Counted from the first letter of the stretch, positions 10,095 through 19,399 are shown. The stretch is 64,000 bases of DNA from Roseobacter sp. (GCA_002731875.1 PCCY01000019.1:133666-197665), one strand, 5' to 3'. Numbers and translations are program-made. Notes: generated by a model not told the origin, from the sequence alone.

Positions 10095-10664
10095 TCACTC
10101 GGCGGCGACGGCGGTTTTCTTTTCCCACGCAAACTTTTCGAATACTTTGTCCACCGGGGTATTTGCGAAATGGTTGGTGTAGTTGGACATCAGCTTTTGC
10201 GCTGCACCCAGGATGACTTCCAGAATATTGGTCTGCGTGAAACCCGCGTCCAAGAAAGCCTGTGTGTCGGTATCGGATACAAAGCCGCGGTCCCGAACCA
10301 TTGCCAATGTGAAGGTGCGCAGCGCTTCAAGTTTGGGCGTCGGGAGCGGCGTTTCATTACGCAGCGCTTCGGTGATCGCGTCATCCACCTTCATCATCTT
10401 CGCAATACCGGTGTGAGCCGGCACACAATAGTGACAGTTATTTTCGACATTAACAGTCTGCCAGACAACGGTTTTTTCCTCGTCGCTCAACGTGGTCGCC
10501 ATGAACTGTTGGTGGGCAAAGTTATATGCGGCAAGCAACGGCGGGGCGGCGGCCATCGTGCCGTGCAATCCCGGAATGCGGCCATTATTCTTGAACGAGG
10601 TTTCCAAAAGCGGCTTTGCGTCCTCTGGGGCGGATTCGATTGTGTGTATCTCGAAGGTTGCCAT
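10095..10664 (-). CDS. Carboxymuconolactone decarboxylase/AhpD-like protein
   Basis: A 189-residue protein of the CMD/AhpD alkylhydroperoxidase group. The redox motif CHYCVPAH, with two cysteines and a nearby histidine, lies about residues 80-87. The ATG at 10664 is supported by AAGGA upstream. First gene of the AhpD-DsbA-TetR operon, with two palindromic operators just upstream. Peroxidase-type activity is inferred from the CxxC-x3-H motif. The 290 bases between it and the DsbA gene hold no convincing gene. Confidence 0.85.
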   Translation of the reverse strand: MATFEIHTIESAPEDAKPLLETSFKNNGRIPGLHGTMAAAPPLLAAYNFAHQQFMATTLSDEEKTVVWQTVNVENNCHYCVPAHTGIAKMMKVDDAITEALRNETPLPTPKLEALRTFTLAMVRDRGFVSDTDTQAFLDAGFTQTNILEVILGAAQKLMSNYTNHFANTPVDKVFEKFAWEKKTAVAAE

Positions 10665-10719
10665 GGTGATTCCTTTCAAGGAGAGGTTTTCATGTTCGAT
10701 GTTTCTGGAGTAGCGCATC

Positions 10720-10759
10720 TTGAGCGATCACTCAACATACAATTTGAGCAATCACTCAA
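10720..10759. promoter_or_regulatory. Two TetR-type palindromic operators
   Basis: TTGAGCGATCACTCAA (10720-10735) and TTGAGCAATCACTCAA (10744-10759) are near-perfect 16-bp palindromes differing at one position and spaced 24 bp start to start. They lie 56-95 bases upstream of the AhpD-like start. The same operon encodes a TetR, the likely binder. Confidence 0.75.
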
Positions 10760-10803
10760 AAAAGTTGAGCACCTCTACGCAAGCATCGTGTCACATGAAA
10801 ATT

Positions 10804-11418
10804 TCAGGGGCGGTCGTGCGCCAGTGGCCAAGTGTCGCGCAGGTGTCCGGCAGGCAGGTTTTTGGCAAGAACATCGGCGCAAAGCATCTCTATGGTGATC
10901 CGGCGCTCCATTGCTTGCCGACGCAGTCCTGAAAATGCCTGCTCCTCGTCACACCCTTGTTCCCGCATGGTTTTCAGGACCGCGAAGATCACCAACTTGC
11001 GGTAACGGATCTTGGAGTTGAGACGCTCTTGCTGCGCAGCGATGGACAGCCTTTCTTCGTATTGGTTCATCGCGAACACGATTGAGCCATAGATGCCCGC
11101 CGAGCGTACCGGCTTGAAAATCAGCGAAGCCGCGTTGTGACCCAACACCCATTGCAATCGCGACGGTGCTTCGGACCCCACCAGCGCAATCATCGGCACA
11201 TCAAGGTCCAGTTCCCCGATAGGCAAATCCTGATCGCTGTCGAAAAACAGCAGGTCGAACTCACCGCGCTCGCAAAGCTTGCCGCCGACGCCGCAGCAAG
11301 ACACCCGAAGCCCCAAACGCTGCAAATACAGCTCAAGAAATTGCCGGTTGGGATCACAGTCATGCCAAATCATTGCACGCAGTCCGCGAAACAACATGCG
11401 AGGCTTCTTTCGCGTCAT
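10804..11418 (-). CDS. amiR: AmiR-like ANTAR antiterminator
   Basis: A 204-residue regulator. Residues about 10-120 resemble the pseudo-receiver domain of AmiR. A helical linker (QYEERLSIAAQQERLNSKI) then leads to a C-terminal ANTAR domain with the EEQAFSGLRRQAMERR core. ANTAR proteins bind paired hairpins in nascent RNA and prevent termination. The start at 11418 lies 2 bases after the amiC stop; a longer reading overlapping amiC is rejected. AmiC is expected to hold AmiR inactive until an amide binds. The target is probably the leader of the divergent amidase operon. Confidence 0.85.
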   Translation of the reverse strand: MTRKKPRMLFRGLRAMIWHDCDPNRQFLELYLQRLGLRVSCCGVGGKLCERGEFDLLFFDSDQDLPIGELDLDVPMIALVGSEAPSRLQWVLGHNAASLIFKPVRSAGIYGSIVFAMNQYEERLSIAAQQERLNSKIRYRKLVIFAVLKTMREQGCDEEQAFSGLRRQAMERRITIEMLCADVLAKNLPAGHLRDTWPLAHDRP

Positions 11419-11420
11419 GC

Positions 11421-12647
11421 TCAAGACTCCTTCGCCTCGGTATCGACCACATGACGCGCCCGTGCAGACGACCCCTTCGCCTTCCATTCGGTCTCGGGGC
11501 GCGCCTGGGCCTCGCCCTGCCATACCAGGAACGGGTCGGGGTCCACTGGCTCGGCGGCCTCCCAAATGATCTGAAACGAAAACCCGCGCCTTGAAACCGC
11601 CAGTCGCGGCGTAAGAAAACTGTGATTGGTCGTGCGGTCGATGCGCACCGTGCCTTCTGGCGCTTCAAATGAAAACGTCTTGGCCGCATCGCGGACCGCG
11701 CTGACCGCATCGGTACCGGACGCAGCGATTGAGCGTCCCAGTATTCGCGCACAGACATATGCCGATTCCGCGTCCACCGACGGCGCGGTATCATCGCCGA
11801 ACCTTTCGCGATAGCGTGTCAGGAAATCGACGTTCTCGAGTCGCTCCAGGCTGCGGAAATAGGTTGCAGATGTCAGATGACCGATAGAAGCCGGTTCACC
11901 GATGAAGGGGAGCTCTTCCTCGCACAAGCTGCAACTTACGACGGTAATATCCCCTGGTTCCAGATCCGGGTGCGCCGACACAGCCCGCCAGAGCGCACGA
12001 TAGAAACGATAGCTCGCCTCTCCTACGAGAGTATTGAACACCACCGGCGGCTTCAATGAAATGATCTCGGAAACGATGTGGTCGATATGGAGATCCCCCA
12101 TTGTGACCAATCTTTGGGCAATAATTCGGCCGCCCCCTTCAATTATCTGCTCGCGCAGCAGGCGGTTCGATTCCCATGTCCAGATATAGTTGGACCCGAC
12201 GCAGTAAATTTCAGGTACCATCGCGGCAAGAATATAGCGCACCAACGGGATCAGATGCTGGTTGGGCGACGCGCCGAGGTAGAGCACATTTTCGCTCGCC
12301 TCGAAGCCCTCGTACCGTGCCGAATGCCATAGCAACGTGTTTGTACGCTCCAAAAGGGGCAAAATCTGCTTGCGCGCCGCAGACGTGTAGCACCCGATGA
12401 TGTGCTGGCAGCCGTCCTCATAGATCATCCGCTCACAGTTTTTACTGTAGGTAGAAAGTTTGCCGTGGCAGTCCTTGAACACGGGCTTCAGCTTAAAGGA
12501 ACCGTCAAGCTCGGCGTTGGCTTCCTCGAGCCCGAGAATCGCTGCATTGACCATACTGGCGTTAACATCACCGTAAGGCCCGGTGATGGAATAAAGAATG
12601 CCAACCGGTATTTCCGCAACGCCATTATGTATATTATTCAGTGACAT
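11421..12647 (-). CDS. amiC: AmiC-like amide sensor
   Basis: A 408-residue periplasmic-binding-fold protein without a signal peptide, as expected for cytoplasmic AmiC. The N-terminus VGILYSITGPYGDVNASMVNAA is typical of the AmiC/UrtA group. The neighbour AmiR, 2 bases downstream, makes the sensor role convincing. Divergent from the amidase-transporter operon. It is a distant relative of the exported binding protein at 14668, so the same fold is used for sensing and for uptake in this locus. Confidence 0.85.
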   Translation of the reverse strand: MSLNNIHNGVAEIPVGILYSITGPYGDVNASMVNAAILGLEEANAELDGSFKLKPVFKDCHGKLSTYSKNCERMIYEDGCQHIIGCYTSAARKQILPLLERTNTLLWHSARYEGFEASENVLYLGASPNQHLIPLVRYILAAMVPEIYCVGSNYIWTWESNRLLREQIIEGGGRIIAQRLVTMGDLHIDHIVSEIISLKPPVVFNTLVGEASYRFYRALWRAVSAHPDLEPGDITVVSCSLCEEELPFIGEPASIGHLTSATYFRSLERLENVDFLTRYRERFGDDTAPSVDAESAYVCARILGRSIAASGTDAVSAVRDAAKTFSFEAPEGTVRIDRTTNHSFLTPRLAVSRRGFSFQIIWEAAEPVDPDPFLVWQGEAQARPETEWKAKGSSARARHVVDTEAKES

Positions 12648-13050
12648 ATCTTTTACACCTAATCCAAATATACCTGGTCATAACTGCGTTCCACGACCCC
12701 CCGTGACCCTCGTCAGCGTCACGGAACTCAACCCAGTTGACAAGTTAATATTTATGAGGCAGCGTTAAGTGGTAGCAACGATGCTACGCCATGCAAGACC
12801 TATCGTGAGGGTGGTAAAGCCCGCTTTCTAGACCGGTTTTTTGATCTTGCCGCCTGTGCGGACATGTTTTGTAACGTGCCGATCGGGCAGGATCAGACGG
12901 AATCTTGCTGGGTTACGTTTTAACTTCTGACACCACCGGATATTTAATCCGAAGGCATGTGCGCCTCTTCTCCCGATCCGGGACAAGGGGCTTTTTTTGT
13001 TTCTATTCTGTTGTTTCGACCCATTGCCATCCCGCAGAAAGGCTCCTCCG
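12648..13050 (+). promoter_or_regulatory. Amidase-operon leader with candidate ANTAR hairpins
   Basis: The 403-bp divergent region carries two short hairpins with hexaloops having A at position 1 and G at position 4. The first has stem GTAGC/GCTAC (12772-12787, loop AACGAT) and the second CCT/AGG (12799-12810, loop ATCGTG), 11 bases apart. A T-run follows a weak stem at 12813-12842. A strong terminator lies at 12963-12998. A third hairpin, AGGC/GCCT with loop ATGTGC (12953-12966), overlaps the 5' strand of that terminator. The layout fits AmiR antitermination. A TTGACA at 12737 may be a -35 element, but no clear -10 follows. Confidence 0.55.
12963..12998 (+). terminator. Intrinsic terminator in the amidase leader
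   Basis: A 13-position stem (12963-12975 with 12979-12991, one internal mismatch and one T-G pair) closes a 3-base loop and is followed by seven T residues. It ends 53 bases before the amidase start, so it would stop transcription before the operon unless prevented. Presence upstream rather than downstream of a gene marks it as an attenuator. Confidence 0.8.
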
Positions 13051-14568
13051 ATGTCCGTTTCGATGCCCTCCATCAACCAGCTTCTTTCCATCGCCAAGGA
13101 CAAGGGGCTTGAGCTGTCCAGCGAGGAAGCGGCGTCTTATCGCGGGCTGATGGCAGGCACCATTGCATCATACAAACGACTGGATACGTTGCCGGAAGCC
13201 AAGCTTCCCGTGGTTGCGCCGCGCGATCCGGGCTATCGTCCTGATGCCAAAGAAAACCCGTTTAATGCGTGGTACTGGAAAACCGATATCAAGCTGAAGG
13301 ACGACGGCCTGTTGGCCGGAAAGTCCGTCGCGATCAAGGATAACATCTGTGTGGCGGGCGTGCCGTTGATGAATGGATCGGCGCTGCTCGAAGGCTTTGT
13401 GCCCGATGTTGACGCAACGCTGGTGACCCGCATCCTGGAAGCCGGAGGCACGATCGCGGGCAAGGCCGCCTGCGAGGATCTTTGCTTTTCGGGTGCGAGC
13501 CACACCAACGCCTATGGTCCCATCCGCAACCCGCACAAACCGACCCACAGCGCTGGTGGTTCGTCGGGCGGAAGCGCGGCGGTTGTCGCGGCCGGGGATG
13601 TTCCGATGGCGATCGGCGGCGATCAAGGCGGCTCAATCCGCACCCCGTCCGCATGGTCTGGCGTCTACGGGCTCAAACCGACCTGGGGGCTAGTGCCGAC
13701 ATCAGGGGCCATGCCGATATCCTATTCAATGGACCACCTTGGCCCGATGTGCGCTACGGTCGAGGACACTGCCAGACTTCTGAGCGTCATCGCCGGGGAC
13801 GACGGCTGGGATGCCCGCACCGTGGGGGCCAAGACGCAGCCTTATATGGACGCGTTGGGAGGCAGTGTGAAAGGGCTCAGGATTGCCGTGCTCAAAGAGG
13901 GGTTCGAACACGAAGAAAGCGACCCCGGTGTAAGCAAGACTGTGCGCGACGCCGTGGATGCGCTGCGTTCTGCCGGTGCGGAGGTAACCGAAGTATCCAT
14001 CCCGCAACATTATGACGGCCCGCATATCTGGAACGGTATCATCCTCGAAGGGGCTGCCGAGATGATGATCCGCGGGAACGGCTTTGGCTCGAACGTGCAT
14101 GGCTATTATCCCACCAGTTTTATCTCGCACATGGGAAAAGGCTATGACACCCGCATCAATGATGTGGCCGCGACGGTGAAAATGGTCATGCTGTTGGGCG
14201 AATACATGCATCAGACCACGCATGGCACATATCACGCCAAAGCACAGAACCTTCGTTGGGGGCTACGCGCGGCTTATGATGCGCTGCTGAAAGACCACGA
14301 CATGATCGTGATGCCAACCATCCCGTTCACCGCCACCGAGATCCCGGCCGACGATTGCGGCCTCGAGGACTATGTCACGTCTGCCCTGAACATGCAGGCC
14401 AATACCTGTCCGTTCGACGTGACCGGCCACCCGGCCTTCACCATCCCGGTCGGCATGATCGATGGCCTTCCGGTGGGCATGATGATGGTGGGCCGGCACT
14501 TTGACGAATCCACACTGATCCGCGCCGCCCATGTGTTTGAAGGCATGGGCGACTGGAAAGACAGATAA
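13051..14568 (+). CDS. Amidase (amidase-signature family), first copy
   Basis: A 505-residue amidase-signature enzyme with the expected Ser-cisSer-Lys triad: K96 (SVAIKDN), S171 in GGSSGGS and nucleophile S195 in GGDQGGSIR, with the usual 24-residue spacing. The ATG at 13051 is chosen over an upstream reading at 12997 that lies in the leader terminator. First gene of the transporter operon. It is unrelated in fold to the nitrilase-type AmiE controlled by classical AmiC/AmiR. Likely hydrolyses an amide imported by the downstream ABC transporter; the substrate is not determinable. Confidence 0.9.
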   Translation: MSVSMPSINQLLSIAKDKGLELSSEEAASYRGLMAGTIASYKRLDTLPEAKLPVVAPRDPGYRPDAKENPFNAWYWKTDIKLKDDGLLAGKSVAIKDNICVAGVPLMNGSALLEGFVPDVDATLVTRILEAGGTIAGKAACEDLCFSGASHTNAYGPIRNPHKPTHSAGGSSGGSAAVVAAGDVPMAIGGDQGGSIRTPSAWSGVYGLKPTWGLVPTSGAMPISYSMDHLGPMCATVEDTARLLSVIAGDDGWDARTVGAKTQPYMDALGGSVKGLRIAVLKEGFEHEESDPGVSKTVRDAVDALRSAGAEVTEVSIPQHYDGPHIWNGIILEGAAEMMIRGNGFGSNVHGYYPTSFISHMGKGYDTRINDVAATVKMVMLLGEYMHQTTHGTYHAKAQNLRWGLRAAYDALLKDHDMIVMPTIPFTATEIPADDCGLEDYVTSALNMQANTCPFDVTGHPAFTIPVGMIDGLPVGMMMVGRHFDESTLIRAAHVFEGMGDWKDR

Positions 14569-14667
14569 TCGGACCACGGACCCCGGTGTGACGGCCGGGT
14601 AAAAGTGGCCTCTCAATGCGCCTCGTAATGCGCGCAAGAACAACAACAGGGAAAATGGAGTATCATT

Positions 14668-15909
14668 ATGAAACTTTCACGTAGACAGTTTACCCGCCTC
14701 GCAAGCGGCGGCCTTGCCTTTGCAAGCCTGCAAGGCACCCTTTCCACGGCAGGTCTTGCCCAGGAGAAACCGATCAAGATCGCAAACATTCTTGATCAGA
14801 CCGGCGGGCTGAATATTTATTCGCTCAAACAGATGAAGGCGGTCGCCATGGCGACTGACGAGATCAACAAGGCCGGTGGCCTGCTCGGTCGCCCGCTCGA
14901 ACTGATTTTCTATGATGCGCAATCCAGCAACCAGCTCTACTCGCAGTACGCCACACAAGCGCTGCTGCGTGATGAAGTCGATGTTATCCACGGCGGCGTG
15001 ACCAGTTCGTCCCGCGAGGTGATCCGCCCGATCGTAGGCCGCTTCAAGGGCCTTTATGTCTATAACTCGCTTTATGAGGGCGGGGTCTGTGACCGCCGCC
15101 ATGTCTCGACCGGCATGGTCCCCGGCCAACAGCTTGATGCGCTCTGCCCCTATGTGGTCAAGGAATTGGGCGGCAAGAAAGGGTACATCCTTGCGGCAGA
15201 CTACAACTATGGCCACATCACATCGAAGTGGTTGCAGAAGTATATCCGCGACCTGGGCGGTGAAGACCTTGCGGTCGAGTTCATACCGCTTGATGTTTCA
15301 AACTTCTCATCCGTGATTGCCCGCATTCAGGACGCAAAGCCCGATGTGGTCTGGTCCGCTCTGGTAGGCGCTGCGCACATGAGCTTTTACCGTCAGTTCC
15401 ATGCCACGATTGGCACCGACGAGATGATGCTGGCGTCGACGACCTACAGCATCGGCCGCGAACATGTCGAACTGGCACCGGAAGAAGGGAAAGGCATCAT
15501 CCTTGCCACCTCCTTCTACGATGGTCTCGACACCCCTGCAGCCAATGACTTCGTGCGTCGTTTCAAGGAATACACCGGCGAGAACGACTATATCGGCGAA
15601 TATGGCGAAGGCGGCTATCGCGGCATGGCGCTGTGGGCCGAAGCTGTACGCCGCGCGGGTTCAGCTGAACCGGACGCGGTGATGGATGCGCTCGGGGGTA
15701 CGTCGGTGGAAGGTGCCGGCGGTCTTTATACCATTGACGGCCAGACCAATCACACGGTCATGAACATCCACGTGGCCGTGCAGGACGACAAGCAGGAATT
15801 CGAGGCGATCCGGACCTTCGACCAGATGCCCCCGATTGATACGCAGCTGGTGTGCAATCTCAATGAAAATCCCAACGACACAACTCAGTATGAGGTTCAG
15901 CTCGACTGA
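14668..15909 (+). CDS. ABC transporter binding protein, amide/urea type
   Basis: A 413-residue substrate-binding protein of the UrtA/AmiC-like group. The N-terminus MKLSRRQFTRL followed by a hydrophobic stretch is a twin-arginine (Tat) signal, so export in folded form is predicted. Mature motifs include KIANILDQTGGLNIY. Preceded by a good ribosome binding site and followed by a strong hairpin before the permease. Expected ligand: a short amide, urea or related compound. Confidence 0.88.
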   Translation: MKLSRRQFTRLASGGLAFASLQGTLSTAGLAQEKPIKIANILDQTGGLNIYSLKQMKAVAMATDEINKAGGLLGRPLELIFYDAQSSNQLYSQYATQALLRDEVDVIHGGVTSSSREVIRPIVGRFKGLYVYNSLYEGGVCDRRHVSTGMVPGQQLDALCPYVVKELGGKKGYILAADYNYGHITSKWLQKYIRDLGGEDLAVEFIPLDVSNFSSVIARIQDAKPDVVWSALVGAAHMSFYRQFHATIGTDEMMLASTTYSIGREHVELAPEEGKGIILATSFYDGLDTPAANDFVRRFKEYTGENDYIGEYGEGGYRGMALWAEAVRRAGSAEPDAVMDALGGTSVEGAGGLYTIDGQTNHTVMNIHVAVQDDKQEFEAIRTFDQMPPIDTQLVCNLNENPNDTTQYEVQLD

Positions 15910-15918
15910 GACGGTATA

Positions 15919-15944
15919 GGCCGCCCGGCCCTTGTCGGGCGGCC
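15919..15944 (+). terminator. Hairpin between binding-protein and permease genes
   Basis: Nine-base-pair perfect stem (15919-15927 with 15936-15944) and an 8-base loop, directly after the binding-protein stop and not followed by a T-run. Such elements usually stabilise the upstream mRNA or lower permease expression; full termination is unlikely. Confidence 0.6.
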
Positions 15945-16027
15945 ACCCGTTTGTCCCCCTGCGTCGGCAGGGCCGCACTAAATTTCCACTCTGCTGTATC
16001 AAGCAGGGCTTTCCATGGGAGAAGCCA

Positions 16028-16888
16028 ATGGATTCATTGATGGTATACGTCTATCAGATTGCGTTCTCATTCAGCATTCTGATCCTGATCAGCCTTGGGC
16101 TGGCACTTATTTTCGGGATGATGAAGGTCATCAACCTGGCTCAGGGTGAATTCCTGATGCTGGGGGCCTATTTCTGCGTGCTAGGGTCCAATCTGGGGCT
16201 GCCGCTGTGGCTGGCAATGTTCGCCGCGGGCCTGGGCGTTGGCCTGGTCGGGGTCATCGTTGAACGCACAGTGATCCGGTTTCTTTATGGTCGGGTGCTT
16301 GACACATTACTTGCCACCTGGGGCATCAGCCTGTTTCTCATGGGTATTGTCACCACCATCGCGGGTCCGCAGTCGCAATCCGTGCCCTCCAACATGGGTC
16401 CGGTCAACTTTGGCGGACTGAACGTACCCGGCTACAGCCTAGTGATGATCGTGGCGGCGCTGCTGATGCTCGCGGGTACCTACGCGATCTGGCGCTTCAC
16501 CAATCTCGGCCTGCTGGTGCGCGGCACCATGCAGAACCCGGAAATGGCAAGGGCCCTGGGAACCAATACCTCGATGATCTACATGTTCACCTTCGGCTTT
16601 GGCTCCGCGATCACCGGGCTCGCCGGTGCATTACTGGTACCATTGTTCGGCGCATCGCCGACGATGGGGTCGTTTTACATCTCCAAGGCTTTCATCACCG
16701 TCATCTCGGGTGGCCCGTGGCCGTTGATCGGCACGGTTTCGGCCTCCGGTCTGTACGGCGTGATTGACGGGGTGGTGTCTTATGAACTTTCACCCGTGCT
16801 TGCTGAAATCTGTGTGCTCTTTGTCGCTGTGGTCATGCTGCGTCTGCTGCCCCAGGGGATCACCGGCCGCATGCGGAAAGGGATCTGA
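16028..16888 (+). CDS. ABC transporter permease, UrtB/LivH type
   Basis: A 286-residue membrane protein of the branched-chain-amide (HAAT) permease family. The start at 16028 gives MDSLMVYVYQIAFSFSIL and removes a non-hydrophobic extension read from 15932. The conserved segment INLAQGEFLMLGAY after the first helices is characteristic. Partner of the second permease starting 5 bases downstream. The two form the membrane channel of the amide importer. Confidence 0.88.
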   Translation: MDSLMVYVYQIAFSFSILILISLGLALIFGMMKVINLAQGEFLMLGAYFCVLGSNLGLPLWLAMFAAGLGVGLVGVIVERTVIRFLYGRVLDTLLATWGISLFLMGIVTTIAGPQSQSVPSNMGPVNFGGLNVPGYSLVMIVAALLMLAGTYAIWRFTNLGLLVRGTMQNPEMARALGTNTSMIYMFTFGFGSAITGLAGALLVPLFGASPTMGSFYISKAFITVISGGPWPLIGTVSASGLYGVIDGVVSYELSPVLAEICVLFVAVVMLRLLPQGITGRMRKGI

Positions 16889-16893
16889 CAACG

Positions 16894-17967
16894 ATGGCAA
16901 AGTTTCTTCAAAGATTGCAAAGTCCCTCGGGCGAGCGCCCCGGTGCTGCATGGTGGGCGTTTGTCGTGATCGCCAGTCTCATATTGGCCCTTCTGCCCCA
17001 AACCCTTGGCCTGGCGCAACTTCTTGACCTATCGGTTGTGCTGGTGCTGGCGTTGCTGGCGCTCAGCATGAGCTTCCTGTGGGGCTACATCGGTATTCTC
17101 AGCTTTGGACAGACGGCCTTTTTCGGCACCGGTGGCTATGTATATGCAGTCGCCGCAATGAACTTCGACAGTACCACCCTGCCCTTTTTGCTGGGGATCG
17201 TACTGCCGATGCTTCTCGCGGCGGTGCTGGGATATTTTATGGTCTATGGCAAGCTGAGCGACATTTACTTTTCGGTAATGACGCTGGTGATCACGCTGAT
17301 TATGAACAAGGCCATGCGGGCCACATCGGGGTCGCAATATGTCGTGGGCGATGTTCGGCTCAATGGTCAGAACGGTATCCCCGGGGTTCCGCCGCTTCAA
17401 GTGCCCTGGAACCCCGAGGTCACCCTGTTTATCGACCACGTTTATTACCTTGCTGCGGCGTTGCTGATCCTTGTCTACATCGGTCTAAGGTTGCTTCTCA
17501 CGACGTCTTTCGGCCGCGTCATGATCGGCATACGCGAAAACGAACAGCGCATTGAACTGCTGGGCTATGACGCACGCCGTTATAAACTGCTTGCGTTCAT
17601 CCTGTCCGGCGCGCTTGCAGGGCTTTCGGGCACCATGTTCGCGATCTGGGGAAACTTCGTGGCACCGGAAATGTTTGGCTTGGACCGCGCGGCAGAAGTC
17701 ATCATCTGGGTCATCGTTGGCGGCAAGGCCACGCTGATTGGCCCCATCGTGGGCGTCGGTATTATCCAGTACCTCACGTCATGGCTTGGCATGCAGGGTG
17801 TCGGCCAGGTCACCCTGGTGCTCGGCGTGATCCTGATCGTATTCGTGCTGGCCTTCAAGGACGGGTTGGTCCCAACACTTGGTAACCTGCTGTTGAGGCT
17901 GGTCGGTGCCGACCCCGAAAGCCGGATCAAGAAAGGGTCCGACCTCGAGAAAGGATCAGACCTATGA
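16894..17967 (+). CDS. ABC transporter permease, UrtC/LivM type
   Basis: A 357-residue second HAAT-family permease with the typical SFGQTAFFGTGGYVYA segment and the EAA-like loop RENEQRIELLGYDARRYK. The C-terminal tail contains a repeated KGSDLEKGSDL sequence. Its stop overlaps the start of the first ATPase gene as ATGA. Confidence 0.88.
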   Translation: MAKFLQRLQSPSGERPGAAWWAFVVIASLILALLPQTLGLAQLLDLSVVLVLALLALSMSFLWGYIGILSFGQTAFFGTGGYVYAVAAMNFDSTTLPFLLGIVLPMLLAAVLGYFMVYGKLSDIYFSVMTLVITLIMNKAMRATSGSQYVVGDVRLNGQNGIPGVPPLQVPWNPEVTLFIDHVYYLAAALLILVYIGLRLLLTTSFGRVMIGIRENEQRIELLGYDARRYKLLAFILSGALAGLSGTMFAIWGNFVAPEMFGLDRAAEVIIWVIVGGKATLIGPIVGVGIIQYLTSWLGMQGVGQVTLVLGVILIVFVLAFKDGLVPTLGNLLLRLVGADPESRIKKGSDLEKGSDL

Positions 17968-18698
17968 AAGATGTTGCAGGAACAACGCTGATCGAAACGC
18001 GGCAACTGGTAAAGAGCTTTGGCGGGGTTCGGGCCACCGACACTGTGGATTTCATCCTCAAGGAAGGCGAGCTGCGATGCCTGATCGGGCCGAACGGGGC
18101 TGGAAAAAGTACCTTCTTCAAGCTCTTGACCGGGCAAATTGCACCAACGTCGGGAAATATCCTGTTCGACGGCGATGACGTGACCGGGCTTTCGAGCTTC
18201 GAGATCGCCCGCCAGGGCATCGGCATCAAGAACCAGAAGCCGGATGTCTTCGACGGTCTGTCAGCGCGGGAAAACCTTTGGCTGGCCGCGCAATTCGACA
18301 CCGATAAAAAGACCGCGGACCGGCGTGTCGAAAGGGTTGTCGATGAACTCAAGCTCGGGGCGTTCGTCCACAAGCTGGTAGGCGAGCTGGCGCACGGCCA
18401 ACGACAATGGGTCGAGATCGGCATGGTGATGGCTCGCAGCCCCCGTCTTATCCTGCTTGACGAACCTTCGGCCGGTATGGATCAGGAAGAACGGGTACGG
18501 ACAGCCGAGCTTCTCAAGGCGCTCAACACCACGACCACGATCGTGGTGGTTGAACACGATATGCAGTTCATCAAGCGGATCGCAGATGTCGTCACGGTCT
18601 TTCACCGGGGCAAGATCCTACGCGAAGCGCATGTCGATGTCGTGCTCAGGGATCCCGAAGTGCGGAATGTCTACCTTGGCCGGACGGAGGTTGTCTGA
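17964..18698 (+). CDS. ABC transporter ATPase, UrtD/LivG type
   Basis: A 244-residue ATPase. Walker A is GPNGAGKST (residues 42-50) and Walker B is LILLDEPSAGM. The signature is degenerate (LAHGQRQWVEIG instead of LSGGQ), as is common in UrtD-type subunits. Overlaps both neighbours, by 4 bases upstream and 1 base downstream. Probably pairs with the second ATPase as a heterodimer. Confidence 0.9.
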   Translation: MKDVAGTTLIETRQLVKSFGGVRATDTVDFILKEGELRCLIGPNGAGKSTFFKLLTGQIAPTSGNILFDGDDVTGLSSFEIARQGIGIKNQKPDVFDGLSARENLWLAAQFDTDKKTADRRVERVVDELKLGAFVHKLVGELAHGQRQWVEIGMVMARSPRLILLDEPSAGMDQEERVRTAELLKALNTTTTIVVVEHDMQFIKRIADVVTVFHRGKILREAHVDVVLRDPEVRNVYLGRTEVV

Positions 18699-19399
18699 TG
18701 CTCGAAGCAAAAAATCTTATTTCCGGTTACGGTGCCCTGCCTATCCTGCACGGCCTGTCGTTGCGGGTGGATGACAACGAATATGTTGGCATCCTGGGTC
18801 ACAATGGAATGGGCAAGACCACCTTGATGCGTACGCTGATCGGTCACATTAAGCCCATGTCGGGAAGCATCTCGCTTGACGGTGAACCGATCACTGACGC
18901 AGGTGCGCACAAGCGTGCGCGCATGCGGATCGGATATGTGCCGCAGGGGCGCGAGATATTCCCCTCTCTTACGGTGCGCGAAAACCTGATGATGGGTGCG
19001 CTCTCCGGTGCTGAAAAGCGCGGCGGTATCGTAGAGGAGGTCCTGGCTGATTTCCCCCGTCTTGAACGTCTTCTGGACCGCAACGGCGGCGCGCTGAGCG
19101 GTGGCGAACAGCAGCTTCTGGCGATTGCGCGCTGCCTGTGCGGACGGCCCCGGGTGATGTTGCTGGATGAGCCTACGGAAGGCATCCAACCGTCGATCAT
19201 CGACGAGATTGCCGACCTGCTTCTGGCGATCCGCAAACGGTCAAACATGTCAATCGTGTTGGTGGAGCAAAACCTCGATTTCATTCAGGCGCTATCTGAT
19301 CGGGTGCTGATTATCCATCGGGGCAACGTGACCCGCACCCTCACTGCCAACGACCTTAATGACCCCGAGGTGGTCAATGAATTTGTAGGCATGGGATGA
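18698..19399 (+). CDS. ABC transporter ATPase, UrtE/LivF type
   Basis: A 233-residue ATPase with Walker A GHNGMGKTT, a canonical signature LSGGEQQLLAIARCL and Walker B VMLLDEPTEGIQPS. The GIQPS ending is frequent in UrtE. Start and preceding stop share one base (TGATG). With the UrtD-like subunit it should drive the amide importer. Confidence 0.9.
   Translation: MLEAKNLISGYGALPILHGLSLRVDDNEYVGILGHNGMGKTTLMRTLIGHIKPMSGSISLDGEPITDAGAHKRARMRIGYVPQGREIFPSLTVRENLMMGALSGAEKRGGIVEEVLADFPRLERLLDRNGGALSGGEQQLLAIARCLCGRPRVMLLDEPTEGIQPSIIDEIADLLLAIRKRSNMSIVLVEQNLDFIQALSDRVLIIHRGNVTRTLTANDLNDPEVVNEFVGMG

Noticed and set aside
9807..10128. Small membrane-like protein between the AhpD and DsbA genes
   Set aside because: A hydrophobic stretch (STYIVVLLMATAVAVAF) is visible, but the frame has no ribosome binding site and overlaps the DsbA start region.
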